Program-made: the position numbers and the translations under genes
In this document: positions 48,005-58,608 of the stretch, piece after piece
How the letters are laid out: each line of letters starts with the position of its first letter
How positions within the stretch are numbered: the stretch's first letter is position 1
Assembly (NCBI GenBank): GCA_009885795.1
Contig: VFKA01000025.1
Coordinates: 1-64,000, forward strand
Length of the DNA stretch: 64,000 nucleotides
DNA from: Rhodospirillales bacterium
GTDB lineage: Bacteria > Pseudomonadota > Alphaproteobacteria > Dongiales > Dongiaceae
Reading direction: 5' to 3'
The notes under the pieces: generated by a model
Databases searched by the model: none
What the model was told of the DNA's origin: nothing
Seen by the model: the letters and a program-made list of their open reading frames with translations, nothing else

Positions 48005-49066
48005 ATAAACACCCATACCTATAGGGAAGCGGGCGTCGATATCGACGCCGGCAACGCGCTCGTTGAGGCCATCAAGCCCCTGGCGCGGGCCACCGCGCGC
48101 GCGGGCTCGCGGGCGCGGCTCGGTGGGTTCGGGGCGCTGTTCGACTTGAAGGCGGCCGGCTATCGCGACCCCCTGTTGGTCGCCACGACCGACGGCGTCG
48201 GCACCAAGCTCAAGATCGCCATCGACATGGGGCGCCACGACACCATCGGCATCGACCTGGTCGCCATGTGCGTGAACGACCTGGTGGTCCAGGGCGCCGA
48301 ACCGCTGCTGTTCCTCGACTACTACGCCAGCGGAAAACTCGACCTAGCCGCGGGCACGGCCATCGTCGCCGGCATCGCCGCGGCCTGCCGCGAGGCCGGC
48401 TGCGCGCTCGTCGGCGGCGAGACCGCCGAGCTGCCGGGGCTTTATGCCGAGGGCGACTATGACCTAGCCGGATTCGCGCTCGGCGCCGTCGAGCGCGACC
48501 GGCTGCTGCCGCGCGAGGATATCGCGGCCGGCGACGTGGTGCTGGGCCTGGCTTCGAGCGGCGTACACTCGAACGGATTTTCGCTGGTCCGGCGCATCGT
48601 CGAGGCCGAGGGGCTGAACTATCGGCGCCCGGCCCCTTTCGCGCCGGAATTACTTGGCGACATCCTGCTGACGCCGACGCGCCTCTACGTGAAAAGTTGC
48701 CTCGAGGCGGCGCGGGCGGATCGCATCAAGGCCTTCGCCCATATCACCGGCGGCGGGCTCTACGAGAATCTCCCGCGCGTCTTGCCGCAAGGGTTGGGCG
48801 CCGTGCTCGATGCCCGAACCTGGCCGTTGCCCCCGGTCCTAGCCTGGATCATGCGTGCCGGCGGCGTCGCGGAGGCGGAGATGGCGCGCACCTTCAACTG
48901 CGGCATCGGCATGATGGCGGTGGTGGCCGAGGACAAGGCGGAGGCCGCGATCGTGGGCCTCGCCGCGTCCGGCGAGGACGCGAGGCGCATCGGCCACGTC
49001 GTCGCGTTGAAAGCGGGCGAGCCGCCCATCCGCATCGACCACATGGAGCAGGCGTGGCGCGGCTGA
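48005..49066 (+). CDS. purM: Phosphoribosylformylglycinamidine cyclo-ligase (AIR synthetase)
   Basis: A 353-residue enzyme that makes AIR in purine synthesis. The normal PurM N-terminus is visible, [20 protein letters not shown], then [23 protein letters not shown], and the [16 protein letters not shown] block. No ATG, GTG or TTG lies in frame ahead of this conserved start. The best candidate is ATA at 48005, placed right after GGGGGACGCC, where an ATG would be expected. The first usable start inside is TTG at 48146, which would remove 47 conserved residues. So either AUA is used, or a single base is wrong or mutated. purN overlaps the end by 13 bp. Confidence 0.9.
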   Translation: MNTHTYREAGVDIDAGNALVEAIKPLARATARAGSRARLGGFGALFDLKAAGYRDPLLVATTDGVGTKLKIAIDMGRHDTIGIDLVAMCVNDLVVQGAEPLLFLDYYASGKLDLAAGTAIVAGIAAACREAGCALVGGETAELPGLYAEGDYDLAGFALGAVERDRLLPREDIAAGDVVLGLASSGVHSNGFSLVRRIVEAEGLNYRRPAPFAPELLGDILLTPTRLYVKSCLEAARADRIKAFAHITGGGLYENLPRVLPQGLGAVLDARTWPLPPVLAWIMRAGGVAEAEMARTFNCGIGMMAVVAEDKAEAAIVGLAASGEDARRIGHVVALKAGEPPIRIDHMEQAWRG

Positions 49067-49692
49067 GAATCGGCGTCCTCATCTCCGGGCGCGGCAGCAA
49101 CCTTCAGGCGTTGATCGACGAATTCGCGGGCGCCTCGGCGCCGGCCGAGATCGTCCTGGTGGCGTCGAACGTCGCCGCCGCCTCCGGCCTTGCCCGCGCC
49201 CGCGCCGCCGGAATCGAGACCGCGATCATCGACAACACTGACCGCCAGGCCTTCGACACCGCGCTCGACGCCCGGTTGCGTTCGTCGGAAGTCGAACTCG
49301 TCTGCCTCGCCGGTTTCATGAGGATTCTGTCCGGCCGGTTGGTCGAAACCTGGCGCGACCGAATGATCAACATTCACCCGTCGCTGCTGCCGGCCTTTCC
49401 GGGCCTACACACCCATGAGCGCGCCATCGCCGCCGGCGTCCGCTTCGCCGGCTGCACGGTGCATTTCGTCCGCCCGCGGGTGGACAGCGGCCCGATCGTC
49501 GTCCAGGCGGCCGTGACGGTGCGCCCGGACGACACGCCCGAGGGTTTGGCCGAGCGCGTCCTCGCGGCCGAGCACCGGATCTATCCCCTAGCAGTGCGCT
49601 GGATCGCGGAGGGCCGTGTCGCGGTCGCGGGCGAGCGGGTGACGATCGCCGGCATCGGCGCGGCCGATCGGGTGCTGATCAATCCGTCTTGA
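49054..49692 (+). CDS. purN: Phosphoribosylglycinamide formyltransferase
   Basis: A 212-residue enzyme that adds a formyl group from 10-formyl-THF to GAR in purine synthesis. It has GRGSNLQAL, the catalytic [12 protein letters not shown] (Asn and His) and the catalytic Asp in VDSGPIVVQ. The start is GTG at 49054 ([12 protein letters not shown]), inside the 3' end of purM. Confidence 0.96.
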   Translation: MARLRIGVLISGRGSNLQALIDEFAGASAPAEIVLVASNVAAASGLARARAAGIETAIIDNTDRQAFDTALDARLRSSEVELVCLAGFMRILSGRLVETWRDRMINIHPSLLPAFPGLHTHERAIAAGVRFAGCTVHFVRPRVDSGPIVVQAAVTVRPDDTPEGLAERVLAAEHRIYPLAVRWIAEGRVAVAGERVTIAGIGAADRVLINPS

Positions 49693-49795
49693 CGCCACGA
49701 ACACTGAAAAAGCCAGTCCGAATCACCCGCCAACCGGACATACCGCGGACATAGTCCAAACGCCGTGAATGACCCGAAGCCGCCATTAGGCGCGA

Positions 49796-49824
49796 TAGAC
49801 TCGGAGAAAGGGCACCCATACAAT
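49796..49824 (+). promoter_or_regulatory. Possible promoter of the cyclase-TPR gene
   Basis: TAGACT (49796-49801) and TACAAT (49819-49824) are spaced by 17 bp, about 37 bp before the ATG at 49861. Only the -10 element is a good consensus match. Confidence 0.38.
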
Positions 49825-49860
49825 CCGGTTGAAATCCTTCTCTTAAGGTCACCGCATTGC

Positions 49861-51615
49861 ATGGCCGAAGAACGCGCTCAGCGCCGCCTAGCCGCCATCC
49901 TGGCCGCCGATGTGGTCGGCTTCAGTCGGATGATGGAGGCCGATGAGGCGGGCACCATGACCACGCTCAAATCGCTCCGTCGAGAGGTATTGAACCCGCT
50001 GGTCGCCAAGCATCAGGGTCGCATTTTCAAGACCACCGGTGACGGCGTGCTGGTGGAGTTCGGCAGCGCCGTCAATGCTGTGCAATGTGCCGTTGATCTC
50101 CAACAGGGCATGGCGGCGGCAAATGAGGGCCAGTCGGAGGATCGACATATCGTGCTGCGTATCGGCGTCAACCTCGGCGATGTCATGGTCGAGGGTGGCG
50201 ACCTCTATGGCGACGGCGTCAACATCGCGGCGCGCCTAGAAGCTTTGGCCGAGCCGGGTAGCGTTCTCATCTCTGGTACTGCCTATGATTACGTGCGCAA
50301 CAAGGTGAAGACCGGCTTTGAAGACCTCGGCGCGCAATCTCTGAAGAACATCACTGAGCCGGTGCGGACTTATCGCGTCACAGGAACGCCTGACGTTGCT
50401 GTTGCCGCACCCAAGCCGGCATCGGATAAGCCTTCGATCGCCATCCTGCCCTTCACCAACATGTCCGGCGACTTGGAGCAAGAATATTTTTCCGATGGCA
50501 TCACCGAGGACCTGATCACTGAACTGTCGAAGTTCCGCTCGCTGTTCGTGATCTCTCGCAACTCGGCGTTCGCCTTCAAGGGCCTGTCTATCAGCGTAAG
50601 AGAGATCAGCCGGAAACTGGGGGTGCGCTACATCGTCGAAGGCAGCGTCCGCCGTGCCGCCAATCGCCTGCGCATCACCGCCCAGCTCATCGATGCGATG
50701 GAAGACGCCCATTTGTGGGCCGAGCGCTATGATCGGGAACTGGCCGACATCTTCGACGTTCAGGACCAGGTCGTGCGCGCCATCGTCTCGGAGATCGAAC
50801 CGAAACTCCTGAGCAGCGAGCGCAGCCGCGCCCTCAGGAAGCCGCCGGAAAGCCTCGATGCCTGGGAAAATTATCAGCGTGGATTGTGGCACTGGTACAA
50901 ATACAATCCGAAAGACCGGGAGACCGTAATATCCTTCTTCGAGCGGGCCATCGCCATCGATCCCGGATTCGCGCCGGCCCACGCCGGACTGGCCTCTGGG
51001 CTGTGTCTCTACATTCTTCTGGGCGCGTCGCCTGACATCGACGCTGATCTCGAGCGGGCGTACGAGGCCGCCGAGTTGGCTATTAGGCTGGACGAACATG
51101 ACCCCTTTGCCCATCTCGCCATGTACAGGGTCTGTATCGCGAAATCTAAGCACGAAATGGCGATGCGCGCCGCCGAGAACGCCATCCGCCTCAACCCCAA
51201 TCTCGCCATGGCCCATTTCGGCCGGGGCCATGCACTTTGGCACGCCGGCCGCGCACGCGAAGCGATCGCGTCCCTCGACGAGGCGATGCGGCTCGGCCCG
51301 CATGATCCGGCCATGACGAGCTGGCAGGCCGCCAAGGCGATTGCCTTGGCCCTGTCGGGCGAACTTGACGGCGCCATCGAGTGGTCGCGTCGGGCACAGG
51401 AGCATCCGAACGTCGCGATCTTCTCGCATGTCGGCGAAATCTGCGCCCTTGGGCTTCTGGGCCGCTCGGCGGAGGCGGCGGATGCGATCGCGCGGGCACG
51501 TAAGGCCATGCCGAACGTATCCATAGGACATTTGGACAAGGTCCTGCCAATCACCCATGGGCCGAGCCGGGCCATCTTCCTGAGCGGTCTGCGCAAGGCG
51601 GGGCTGCCAGAATGA
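49861..51615 (+). CDS. Class III adenylate/guanylate cyclase with C-terminal TPR-like repeats
   Basis: A 584-residue soluble protein. The cyclase domain (about 10-175) has ILAADVVGFSRMM with a metal Asp, TTGDGVLVEFGS with the second, and YGDGVNIAARLEALA. A TolB-like region follows (PSIAILPFTNMSGDLEQEYFSDGI), then helical TPR-like repeats to the end. This CYC-TolB-TPR form is common in Rhizobiales and Rhodospirillales. The start is ATG 49861, just before the conserved RRLAAI. Regulation and product (cAMP most often) are inferred from family. Confidence 0.92.
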   Translation: MAEERAQRRLAAILAADVVGFSRMMEADEAGTMTTLKSLRREVLNPLVAKHQGRIFKTTGDGVLVEFGSAVNAVQCAVDLQQGMAAANEGQSEDRHIVLRIGVNLGDVMVEGGDLYGDGVNIAARLEALAEPGSVLISGTAYDYVRNKVKTGFEDLGAQSLKNITEPVRTYRVTGTPDVAVAAPKPASDKPSIAILPFTNMSGDLEQEYFSDGITEDLITELSKFRSLFVISRNSAFAFKGLSISVREISRKLGVRYIVEGSVRRAANRLRITAQLIDAMEDAHLWAERYDRELADIFDVQDQVVRAIVSEIEPKLLSSERSRALRKPPESLDAWENYQRGLWHWYKYNPKDRETVISFFERAIAIDPGFAPAHAGLASGLCLYILLGASPDIDADLERAYEAAELAIRLDEHDPFAHLAMYRVCIAKSKHEMAMRAAENAIRLNPNLAMAHFGRGHALWHAGRAREAIASLDEAMRLGPHDPAMTSWQAAKAIALALSGELDGAIEWSRRAQEHPNVAIFSHVGEICALGLLGRSAEAADAIARARKAMPNVSIGHLDKVLPITHGPSRAIFLSGLRKAGLPE

Positions 51616-51855
51616 ATGGGGCGCGTCGCCTAGCCGCCGATGTGGCGGGCTAAGCTGTTTCCATGCAGCACGAGGGACTGACGCATACGAATGGCCGCTA
51701 TCGGCACTTCCGCGACATGCCGAGCTGCTGGAACGAAGGCTGCTTTCAACCAGGTAGCAGCCACCGGTGAACCGGAGCGCCCAGAGTCCGTTCATGAGTT
51801 CGCGGGTCCAATCCGTGCTTCGTATCGATGCACGAAGCGCTGCAATGCGATGCGA
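51616..51855. other. Intergenic region, nothing recognised
   Basis: This convergent gap lies between the cyclase gene and hutF. No gene, tRNA or clear terminator is seen. A short stretch at 51624-51656 resembles the first codons of the cyclase domain (CGCCTAGCCGCC...GATGTGG), but it is too short to call a duplicate. Confidence 0.45.
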
Positions 51856-53247
51856 TCAGGCTCCGAGCGTCGCAATGGCGGAGCGGAAGCGGGCGAAGAC
51901 CGCTTCCTCGGCCAGGTAGTGGCGCTCCTGGACCAGCCACTTCCCGCCCACCATCACGTCGCGCACGGGATTGACGTTGCCGGCGAAGACAAAGGCATCG
52001 AGCAGCGCGTCGCCCGTCTTGCCAAGCATGCAAGGCGCGTTCTTGTCGATCACCAGAAGGTCCGCGCGCGCCCCCGTGGCAAAGCGCCCGATCGGCCGCG
52101 CCAAGGCTTGCGCCCCGCCGGCCAGCGCCGCGCGATAGAGCCTCGCTCCGACCGAGCCGCCACCGCTAAGAACGTTGCGGCGGCGATGAAGCAACCGCTG
52201 GCCGTATTCGAGCCAACGCAATTCCTCGACCGGGCTGACCGAAATATGACTGTCGGAGCCGATGCCGAACCGGCCGCCCGCGGCGAGAAAGTCGGTGGCG
52301 GGGAAGATGCCGTCGCCCAGATTGGCTTCCGTCGTCGGGCATAGGCCGGCGACGGCGCCGCTCGCGGCCACGCGTTTCGTTTCATCGCCGGTCATGTGGG
52401 TCGCGTGCACCAGGCACCAACGGCGATCCACCTGCATCGTATCGAGCAGCCATTGCACCGGCCGCTTGCCGGACCAGGCGAGGCAGTCATCCACTTCCTT
52501 GGTCTGTTCGGCGATGTGGATATGGACCGGCGCGTCCCGGTCCCGCGCGTGAAGGCCGCGCACGGCGCCGGCGAGCAGCTCCGGCGTGACCGCGCGGAGC
52601 GAATGCGGCGCGATGCCGACCCGGACCTGCGGATCGCGCGCGTGGCGCTGGCTCAGCGCGTCAACGAGGCCGAGAAAGCCGTCGAGATCGTGAAGGAACC
52701 GGCGCTGGCCGGGGCGCGGCGGTTCGCCGCCGAACCCCCCTTGCGCATAGAGAACGGGCAAGTGCGTGATCCCGATGCCCGCGGCATGGGCGGCGGCGAT
52801 GATCCGCTCCGACATCTCCGCCGGGTTGGCGTAAGCGCGTCCGTCGAGATCGTGATGCAGATAGTGGAATTCGCCGACCGCGGTGTAGCCGGCCTTCAGC
52901 ATCTCGACATAAGCTTGCGCCGCGATCGCCTCGACCTCGCCCGGCGCGATCCGGCCGGCGAACGCGTACATGAGTTGGCGCCAGGTCCAGAAGCTGTCTT
53001 CGTCGCCGGCTTTTCCTGCCCGTTCGGTCAGCCCCGCCATGGCGCGCTGGAAGGCGTGCGAGTGAAGGTTCGGCATGCCGGGAATGACCGGGCCGGCGGC
53101 AACGGGCGCGGTGCGGCGGGCCGGATGCGCGGCGGCATCGGGCACGACCGCCGCGAGATCGCCGTCCGCGCCGATCTCGAAGAGAACGTCGCTTGCCCAG
53201 CCCTCGGGCAGCAGCGCCTGTTCCGCGAAGAGAGTCGAACCAGCCAT
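51856..53247 (-). CDS. hutF: Formimidoylglutamate deiminase
   Basis: A 463-residue amidohydrolase-superfamily enzyme that converts N-formimidoyl-glutamate to N-formyl-glutamate in the five-step histidine pathway. It has the metal motif [15 protein letters not shown], the third His in HIHIAEQ, then [19 protein letters not shown] and [25 protein letters not shown]. The start at 53247 ([17 protein letters not shown]) fits the family. It is divergent from hutI with 61 bp between starts. hutG in this window completes the step after it. Confidence 0.95.
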   Translation of the reverse strand: MAGSTLFAEQALLPEGWASDVLFEIGADGDLAAVVPDAAAHPARRTAPVAAGPVIPGMPNLHSHAFQRAMAGLTERAGKAGDEDSFWTWRQLMYAFAGRIAPGEVEAIAAQAYVEMLKAGYTAVGEFHYLHHDLDGRAYANPAEMSERIIAAAHAAGIGITHLPVLYAQGGFGGEPPRPGQRRFLHDLDGFLGLVDALSQRHARDPQVRVGIAPHSLRAVTPELLAGAVRGLHARDRDAPVHIHIAEQTKEVDDCLAWSGKRPVQWLLDTMQVDRRWCLVHATHMTGDETKRVAASGAVAGLCPTTEANLGDGIFPATDFLAAGGRFGIGSDSHISVSPVEELRWLEYGQRLLHRRRNVLSGGGSVGARLYRAALAGGAQALARPIGRFATGARADLLVIDKNAPCMLGKTGDALLDAFVFAGNVNPVRDVMVGGKWLVQERHYLAEEAVFARFRSAIATLGA

Positions 53248-53308
53248 GCGAGCGCAACTTCGTTGTTCCGGCGGCGACAGTAAGCGCATATGTTACTTTC
53301 GACAATCG

Positions 53309-54529
53309 ATGACGGACCATTGGGACAATCTCTGGGTCAACGGCCGGTTCGCGACCATGCGCGCCGGCGCCGGTCCCTATGGCGTGATCGAGCCGGGCGC
53401 GCTGGCGGCCAAGGCCGGGCGCATCGACTGGATCGGGCCGATGAGCGACCTGCCGCGACGCGAGGCGCGCGCCGTTCATGACCTTGGCGGGCGCTGGGTC
53501 ACGCCCGGCCTGATCGACTGTCATACGCATCTCATCTACGCCGGCGACCGGGCCGGCGAGTTCGAGCTTCGGCTCCAGGGCGCCACTTACGAAGAGATCG
53601 CGCGGGCCGGCGGCGGCATCCGCTCGACGGTGAAGGCGACAAGGGAGGCGAGCGAGGACGATCTGGTTAGGGGCGCGGGGCCGCGCCTGGCCGCGCTGGC
53701 CGCCGAAGGCGTGACGACGATCGAGATCAAGTCCGGCTACGGTCTCGACCGGGCGAATGAGATCAAGATGCTGCGCGCCGCAAGGCGCCTGGCTGAAAGT
53801 AAAGGAATCAGGGTCAGGACGACCTTCCTGGGCGCGCACGCGGTGCCCCCCGAATACGAGGGCCGTGCCGACGCCTACATGAACGCCGTCATCGACGACA
53901 TGCTGCCGGCGGCGCATGCGGCGGGCGTCGTCGATGCGGTCGATGCCTTCTGCGAGAAGATCGCGTTCACGCCGGCGCAGACCGATCGTCTGTTTGGCGC
54001 GGCTCGGCGGCTTGGCTTGCCGGTGAAACTTCATGCCGACCAATTGTCCGATACCGGCGGCGCCGCGCTGGCCGCGCGTCATGGCGCGCTCTCGGCCGAT
54101 CACCTGGAATACGCCGACGAGGCCGGCATCAAGGCCATGGCCGAGGCCGGGACCGTCGCCGTGCTGTTGCCGGGCGCGTTCTATTTCTTGCGCGAGACGA
54201 CCCTGCCGCCCGTTCGGATGCTGCGCCGGGCCGGCACGGCAGTCGCCATCGCCAGCGATTGCAACCCCGGCAGCTCGCCCGTGACCTCCTTGCTGCTCAT
54301 GCTCAACATGGCGTGCACGCTCTTCGACCTGACCCCGGAGGAAGCGCTGGCCGGCGTCACCCGCAACGCCGCCCGCGCGCTCGGCCTGGCCGACAGCCTC
54401 GGTACCTTGGAGGTCGGCAAGACCGCCGATCTGGCCGTCTGGAATATCGGCCGGCCGGCCGAGCTTAGCTATCGCATCGGCTTCAATCCCCTCGACCGTG
54501 TCGTGAAGAATGGCGGAACCTCGTCCTAA
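53309..54529 (+). CDS. hutI: Imidazolonepropionase
   Basis: A 406-residue amidohydrolase that opens 4-imidazolone-5-propionate to formimidoylglutamate. It has [21 protein letters not shown], the [15 protein letters not shown] block, [21 protein letters not shown] and the SDCNPGSSP metal-site motif. Length matches the family. The start is ATG 53309. The last 47 bp overlap the 3' end of the facing EamA gene. Confidence 0.97.
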   Translation: MTDHWDNLWVNGRFATMRAGAGPYGVIEPGALAAKAGRIDWIGPMSDLPRREARAVHDLGGRWVTPGLIDCHTHLIYAGDRAGEFELRLQGATYEEIARAGGGIRSTVKATREASEDDLVRGAGPRLAALAAEGVTTIEIKSGYGLDRANEIKMLRAARRLAESKGIRVRTTFLGAHAVPPEYEGRADAYMNAVIDDMLPAAHAAGVVDAVDAFCEKIAFTPAQTDRLFGAARRLGLPVKLHADQLSDTGGAALAARHGALSADHLEYADEAGIKAMAEAGTVAVLLPGAFYFLRETTLPPVRMLRRAGTAVAIASDCNPGSSPVTSLLLMLNMACTLFDLTPEEALAGVTRNAARALGLADSLGTLEVGKTADLAVWNIGRPAELSYRIGFNPLDRVVKNGGTSS

Positions 54530-55436
54530 CGGTTCCGATTCGGCCCGGCCATGCCCTCGGCGCGGCGATGCCCAGCATGACGACCGCGAGCGCTAGAAGC
54601 GCCCATGGGTCGACCGCCTCGCCCAGGATCAGGGCGCCCCAAAAAATCCCGAATACGGGCACGAGATAATTGTTGAAGGCGGAAAAACCGGCGCCGGCGC
54701 GGGCGATGATCAAGATCAGCAGCAGGCTGCCGAACGCCGTCGACAGGAGGCCGAGCGCCACGACCGCGATGACCGAAATCCAGGACGGCTCGAGCAGCCA
54801 GGGCCGGTCCACCGCCAGGCAGATCGGCACCGCGATAACGGTGGCGATGACAAGCATCGCCGCCGCCGCGGCATCGAAGCGCACACCCGTCAGGCGGCGA
54901 GTCACGATGCTGTTGCCGGCGTAACACAAGGTCGCGGCCAACACGGCAAGCTGGCCAAGCAACTGGCCGCCGAGCCCGCCGAACGCGCTGGGGCCGACCA
55001 GGATGACGATGCCCGCGAAGCCGACCATGACGCCCACGACCTTGCCGGTCGTGAGCGGTTCGTCGCGCTGGGCCGCGTGGGCGATCAGCAGCGTGAAGAT
55101 CGGCACCGCCGACATCAGGATCGCCGTGAGGCCGCTGTCGATTCGGGTCTCGCCCCAGCTGATGAGCGCGAACGGCACGACGTAGCCGAGAATCGCCATG
55201 GCGGCGAGCTTCGGCCACGCATCGGCGCCGATCGGCATCGCCGGCCGGCGGAGCGCAACGACGATCCCAAGCGCGGCGGCGCCGACCGCGATCCTTCCGG
55301 CGGCGACGGTCACCGGCGGTATCGTCGCGACCGCGAGCTTGATGAACAGAAACGAACTGCCCCAGGTGGCCGCCAACAGCACCAGCAAGCCATAGTCTCG
55401 AAGTCCGGGCCGCGCCGGAAGCGGGGGCGCGTCCAT
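54483..55436 (-). CDS. EamA/DMT-family transporter
   Basis: A 317-residue inner-membrane protein with about ten helices in two EamA repeats ([24 protein letters not shown]...; [17 protein letters not shown]...). Drug/metabolite transporters of this type export amino acids or other small molecules; the substrate is unknown. It is last in a leftward run with hutG 8 bp upstream, so it may serve histidine breakdown or export products of the sulfotransferase island. Its end overlaps hutI on the other strand. Confidence 0.9.
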   Translation of the reverse strand: MDAPPLPARPGLRDYGLLVLLAATWGSSFLFIKLAVATIPPVTVAAGRIAVGAAALGIVVALRRPAMPIGADAWPKLAAMAILGYVVPFALISWGETRIDSGLTAILMSAVPIFTLLIAHAAQRDEPLTTGKVVGVMVGFAGIVILVGPSAFGGLGGQLLGQLAVLAATLCYAGNSIVTRRLTGVRFDAAAAAMLVIATVIAVPICLAVDRPWLLEPSWISVIAVVALGLLSTAFGSLLLILIIARAGAGFSAFNNYLVPVFGIFWGALILGEAVDPWALLALAVVMLGIAAPRAWPGRIGTVRTRFRHSSRHGRGD

Positions 55437-55444
55437 ATCTTGAT

Positions 55445-56245
55445 CTATCCGGGCTGCCGCGCGGCCCAGTCGGTCATGGCGCCGATCATGGCCCGCAGGG
55501 TCGGGCGTAACGACGCCGCCAGGTCGTCGCGAAATCCGAACGGCGGATCCTCGTCCATGTAAGTGGATTGCGCCAACTCCAACTGGATCGCGTGCACGCC
55601 GTTGGCGGGTTTGCCGTAATGGCGCGTCGTGTAGCCGCCCTTGAACCGGCCATTGAGGATGGTGGAGTAGCCTTCCGCCTCGGCGGCGATCTCGACCAGC
55701 CGCCCGGTCAGGTCGGCCGCCGCGGACCGGCCGTCGGCGGTGCCGAGATTGAGGTCCGGCAAGCGCCCATCGAAGAAGCGCTTCACGCGCGACCGGATCG
55801 AGTGGGCGTCGAACAGCAGCGCCACGCCGAACTTCTCCCGGACGGCGGCCAGCGTCTCGGCCAGGCGATGATGATAGGGACGCCAATAGCGGTCGAGGCG
55901 CAGGGCGACTTCCATGGCGTCGGGCTCGCCTCGCTCGACATAGATCGGCGAGTCATCGAAGAGCGTGAGCGGGCAAAGCTCGGTGTTGGAGGCGCCGGGA
56001 TAGAGCGGCCGGTTGTCCGGCGGCCGATTGAGATCGATGACGTAGCGCGAGTGGGTCGCGACCAGCACGCTGGCGCCGTCGGCCCCAAGAAAATCGTAGA
56101 GCCGATCGACGTTCCAGTCGGTGTCCGGAACATCGAGCGCCGCCTTGGTCATGCGCCGGGCCAACGCTTCCGGAACATGCGTGCCCACATGGGGCATGCT
56201 CACCAAAAGCGGCGTGTGTCCGGGATGAAATCGATAGGGTTCCAT
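55445..56245 (-). CDS. hutG: N-formylglutamate amidohydrolase
   Basis: A 266-residue enzyme that splits N-formyl-glutamate to glutamate and formate, the last step after HutF. It has PLLVSMPHVGTHVP, DTDWNVDRLYDFL, RYVIDLNRPPDN, LLFDAHSI and the YTTRHYGKPANGVHAIQLELAQSTYM block. It lies 4 bp after the first 2OG-Fe oxygenase gene, so it is probably cotranscribed with the sulfotransferase/oxygenase run. Confidence 0.96.
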   Translation of the reverse strand: MEPYRFHPGHTPLLVSMPHVGTHVPEALARRMTKAALDVPDTDWNVDRLYDFLGADGASVLVATHSRYVIDLNRPPDNRPLYPGASNTELCPLTLFDDSPIYVERGEPDAMEVALRLDRYWRPYHHRLAETLAAVREKFGVALLFDAHSIRSRVKRFFDGRLPDLNLGTADGRSAAADLTGRLVEIAAEAEGYSTILNGRFKGGYTTRHYGKPANGVHAIQLELAQSTYMDEDPPFGFRDDLAASLRPTLRAMIGAMTDWAARQPG

Positions 56246-56249
56246 GGCG

Positions 56250-56909
56250 TCAATGGCGATTGATCCCGCGCACGCGGTTCGCCATCATCTTGAACGCATG
56301 GCTGACCGCTTTCCAGTGCCGCCGGCGCTTGCGCGCAGCCTCGGGGTCGCGCAGGTAGTTGATCTGGACGACGCGCCGCGGGCCGACATGGCGTTTGTGG
56401 CCGTGAAACGAGTTGTCGCTGCGCCGGAACGCCAGCATGGTCCCGGCGACCGGCGGCACCTCGGCCACCACATCGTCGAGATTGTCGCGTGAACGCAGCA
56501 GCCGCAGCCGCCCCCCTTCCGCCTCCCAGGCATCATTGAGATAGAGCAGGACGGTCACGATCTTGTCGTCGTGATCGGTGTGGATGTCGCCATCGGTCGG
56601 GCCCGAAAAGGCGCGGGCGGAAACCAGGCGAGCCCGTCCCAGCAGATCGACGCCGAATTTTTCGCCGCACGCGGCCGAGAATTCGGGCGCCGCGATGGCT
56701 TCGAGGAACTTCTCGAAGCCCGGCCCATGGACGAGCTTGTCGAGATAGACATTGCCCGGCCCCTCGATGCGCGGGAATGACTCCGCCAGGGCCTTGCGGC
56801 CCTCCGGTGTCAGGAACGCCGGCACGACCACGAACTCGAACGGTTCGCGGGTAAGCGGCGTTCGCCGCAAGGCCTCGAAATCGAAATACCGGATCGTCCC
56901 GGTCGTCAT
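56250..56909 (-). CDS. 2OG-Fe(II) oxygenase 1
   Basis: A 219-residue predicted iron and 2-oxoglutarate dependent oxygenase. Its core has the HxD motif at H110/D112 (GDIHTDHDDKIVTVLLYLN), and a distal His with basic residues in DNSFHGHKRHVGPRRVVQINY. It should hydroxylate or otherwise oxidise a small molecule or glycan; the substrate is unknown. It overlaps the sulfotransferase gene upstream by 4 bp (ATGA). A second, distantly similar oxygenase lies two genes upstream, again next to a sulfotransferase. Confidence 0.82.
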   Translation of the reverse strand: MTTGTIRYFDFEALRRTPLTREPFEFVVVPAFLTPEGRKALAESFPRIEGPGNVYLDKLVHGPGFEKFLEAIAAPEFSAACGEKFGVDLLGRARLVSARAFSGPTDGDIHTDHDDKIVTVLLYLNDAWEAEGGRLRLLRSRDNLDDVVAEVPPVAGTMLAFRRSDNSFHGHKRHVGPRRVVQINYLRDPEAARKRRRHWKAVSHAFKMMANRVRGINRH

Positions 56910-57832
56910 GACGAAAGCCCCTTCGGATCGTTATATCCATAGCCCTTCGACAACCGCGCGGACAGGTATTCCTCAAGGACCGCGATCTCCTCGGGCTTCA
57001 GGTAATCGCGATAGCCGCCCACCTTGCCGCGCCGAACCTTGAACGAATCGGAATCATCGGCATTGCCCGGCGACAGGCGATAGCTGTTGAACGCGTTCCG
57101 CCGCTCCTTGTCCTTCAGCGCATCGAAGGACGCGTAAGCCACCGCGCCCTCGATCTCGGCTCGGGTGAAGGGCGCGCCGATGAACCGGACGACGCCTTCC
57201 AGCCGCTCGGCCGGCTGGGCGCGCATGTCTTCGTAGCGCAGCCGCATCGCGTTGGCGAGCGTGGACAGGTTGCGCTCCCACCGGTTGAGAAATTCGACGA
57301 TCTCGGGCACGCCCGATTCGAGGTCCATGACGAAATCGAACATCGACATGCGCTGGGCGTCGAGCGGCCAGTTATTGAAAATTTTCCTGTCCCGGCGCGC
57401 ATGCTTGGTGACATGGAAGTAAAGCGACACGGCGACGTCGCATGGATGGCGCGAGAGGAAGACGATTTTCTTTTCGGCCAACCCGATGCCGTCGCGGGCC
57501 CGGTCGTTGACGAAATCGTAATGCGTGAGGAAGATCCGCGGGATCCGCGCATCGAGCGCATGGAACCGTTGTATCTCGGGGATCGCGGTTTCGGGCAGGC
57601 CGTATTTGGCCTGGTAGAGGCGCGACAGCATGACCCGCATCCAGGTCGAGCCGCTTTTCGGGTGCTGGACGAACAGAAGTTCGGCGGCGCGAATGCGGCC
57701 CATCTCCCGCCGACGCCACAGCGCCCGCGTCGCCGACCGCCGCATCGGCTTCGGCAATGCCAGAAGCGCATGAAGCCCGGCACTCGCCAGACGCGATTTC
57801 ACCCCGCGCGACACCTTCACGTCAGTAAGCAT
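56906..57832 (-). CDS. Sulfotransferase 1
   Basis: A 308-residue PAPS-dependent sulfotransferase. The 5'-phosphosulfate loop is HPKSGSTWMRVML (58-64 core), the 3'-phosphate motif RHPCDVAVSLY starts at R128, and the RRGKVGGYRDY block is at 267-277. It has a basic N-terminus and no clear membrane helix. It shares the same three blocks with sulfotransferase 2 at 58609. The acceptor is unknown. It overlaps the 2OG gene on either side (11 bp with the upstream one, 4 bp with the downstream one). Confidence 0.9.
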   Translation of the reverse strand: MLTDVKVSRGVKSRLASAGLHALLALPKPMRRSATRALWRRREMGRIRAAELLFVQHPKSGSTWMRVMLSRLYQAKYGLPETAIPEIQRFHALDARIPRIFLTHYDFVNDRARDGIGLAEKKIVFLSRHPCDVAVSLYFHVTKHARRDRKIFNNWPLDAQRMSMFDFVMDLESGVPEIVEFLNRWERNLSTLANAMRLRYEDMRAQPAERLEGVVRFIGAPFTRAEIEGAVAYASFDALKDKERRNAFNSYRLSPGNADDSDSFKVRRGKVGGYRDYLKPEEIAVLEEYLSARLSKGYGYNDPKGLSS

Positions 57833-58577
57833 GTTCGATATTGATCGTCAGCGTGCGGCGGACGAGCGGGCTGCCCTTCCCCGTCATCGGATGCATGCCG
57901 TGAAGCGAATTGAAGGTCTTGATGAACAGCACCGCCTGGTTCGGCTGGAACGCATAGGTGTGGATGGTCTCGACGTCCTCGAACCGCAGCTGCTCATTCA
58001 CGAAATTGAAGTTCCGGGTCATGTCGCGGGGCCGCATGATCTCGGTTCCGCCGCCCAACCCCGGCGCCCATTCGCCTTCGCGCGCCATCGAAACGACCAT
58101 AGTGACGAGCTTGCGCCGCGCGTCGGTATGGGGCAGCAGCATGCCGCCATCGGCCGGAAGCGCCGAAAACTCGAAGCGCGAATAGATGGCGGCATCCGTC
58201 GCCGGCATCCGCCCGAGCGCCACGTTCCCGAGCAGCTTCAGCCACCGCGCGGCCCGCGACGCGCCGCGACGCGTGATGTCGAGGTCAACATGCCGCTCCC
58301 GCAGCGCGTCGAAAACCTCGAACACGAAATCGCGGCTCTTCACGTAACGATGAAATTCCCGCCACACCGGCTTCGAGCGGACATAGGCGCGGTAGGCGGC
58401 CGGGTTGTTCTTTTCGGAGAGCGAGTACTTCTCGCCATATTCCGGCCTGTGCTCGAAGAGGTCCATCGGCGGGAAGGCGTCCACCAGCGCCTCGTAGTGG
58501 TCCGGCGCCAGAAGCGGCGCCACCAGCCCGACCGGAAACGGGTCATGGCGCAGCTTCAGATTCTGCCATTGGAACAT
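57822..58577 (-). CDS. 2OG-Fe(II) oxygenase 2
   Basis: A 251-residue protein of the 2OG-Fe(II) fold. It has the HxD pair at H150/D152 (MLLPHTDARRKLVTMVV), a distal His in FNSLHGMHPMTG (H226), and the basic residues of LVRRTLTINIE that bind 2-oxoglutarate. The region between is longer than in oxygenase 1. I start at ATG 58577 (MFQWQNLKL); an ATG at 58634 would add 19 residues but would overlap sulfotransferase 2. The substrate is unknown. Confidence 0.82.
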   Translation of the reverse strand: MFQWQNLKLRHDPFPVGLVAPLLAPDHYEALVDAFPPMDLFEHRPEYGEKYSLSEKNNPAAYRAYVRSKPVWREFHRYVKSRDFVFEVFDALRERHVDLDITRRGASRAARWLKLLGNVALGRMPATDAAIYSRFEFSALPADGGMLLPHTDARRKLVTMVVSMAREGEWAPGLGGGTEIMRPRDMTRNFNFVNEQLRFEDVETIHTYAFQPNQAVLFIKTFNSLHGMHPMTGKGSPLVRRTLTINIEHAY

Positions 58578-58608
58578 GGAGTGAATTTCCGACCCCTTAT
58601 CCTGGTTG

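Noticed and set aside
51624-51656. Possible partial duplication of the cyclase 5' end after its stop
   Set aside because: Only about a dozen codons of partial similarity; it could arise by chance in GC-rich coding-like sequence.
52661-54103. Leftward open frame of about 480 codons across hutF and hutI
   Set aside because: It overlaps both true genes in other frames and shows only compositional bias.
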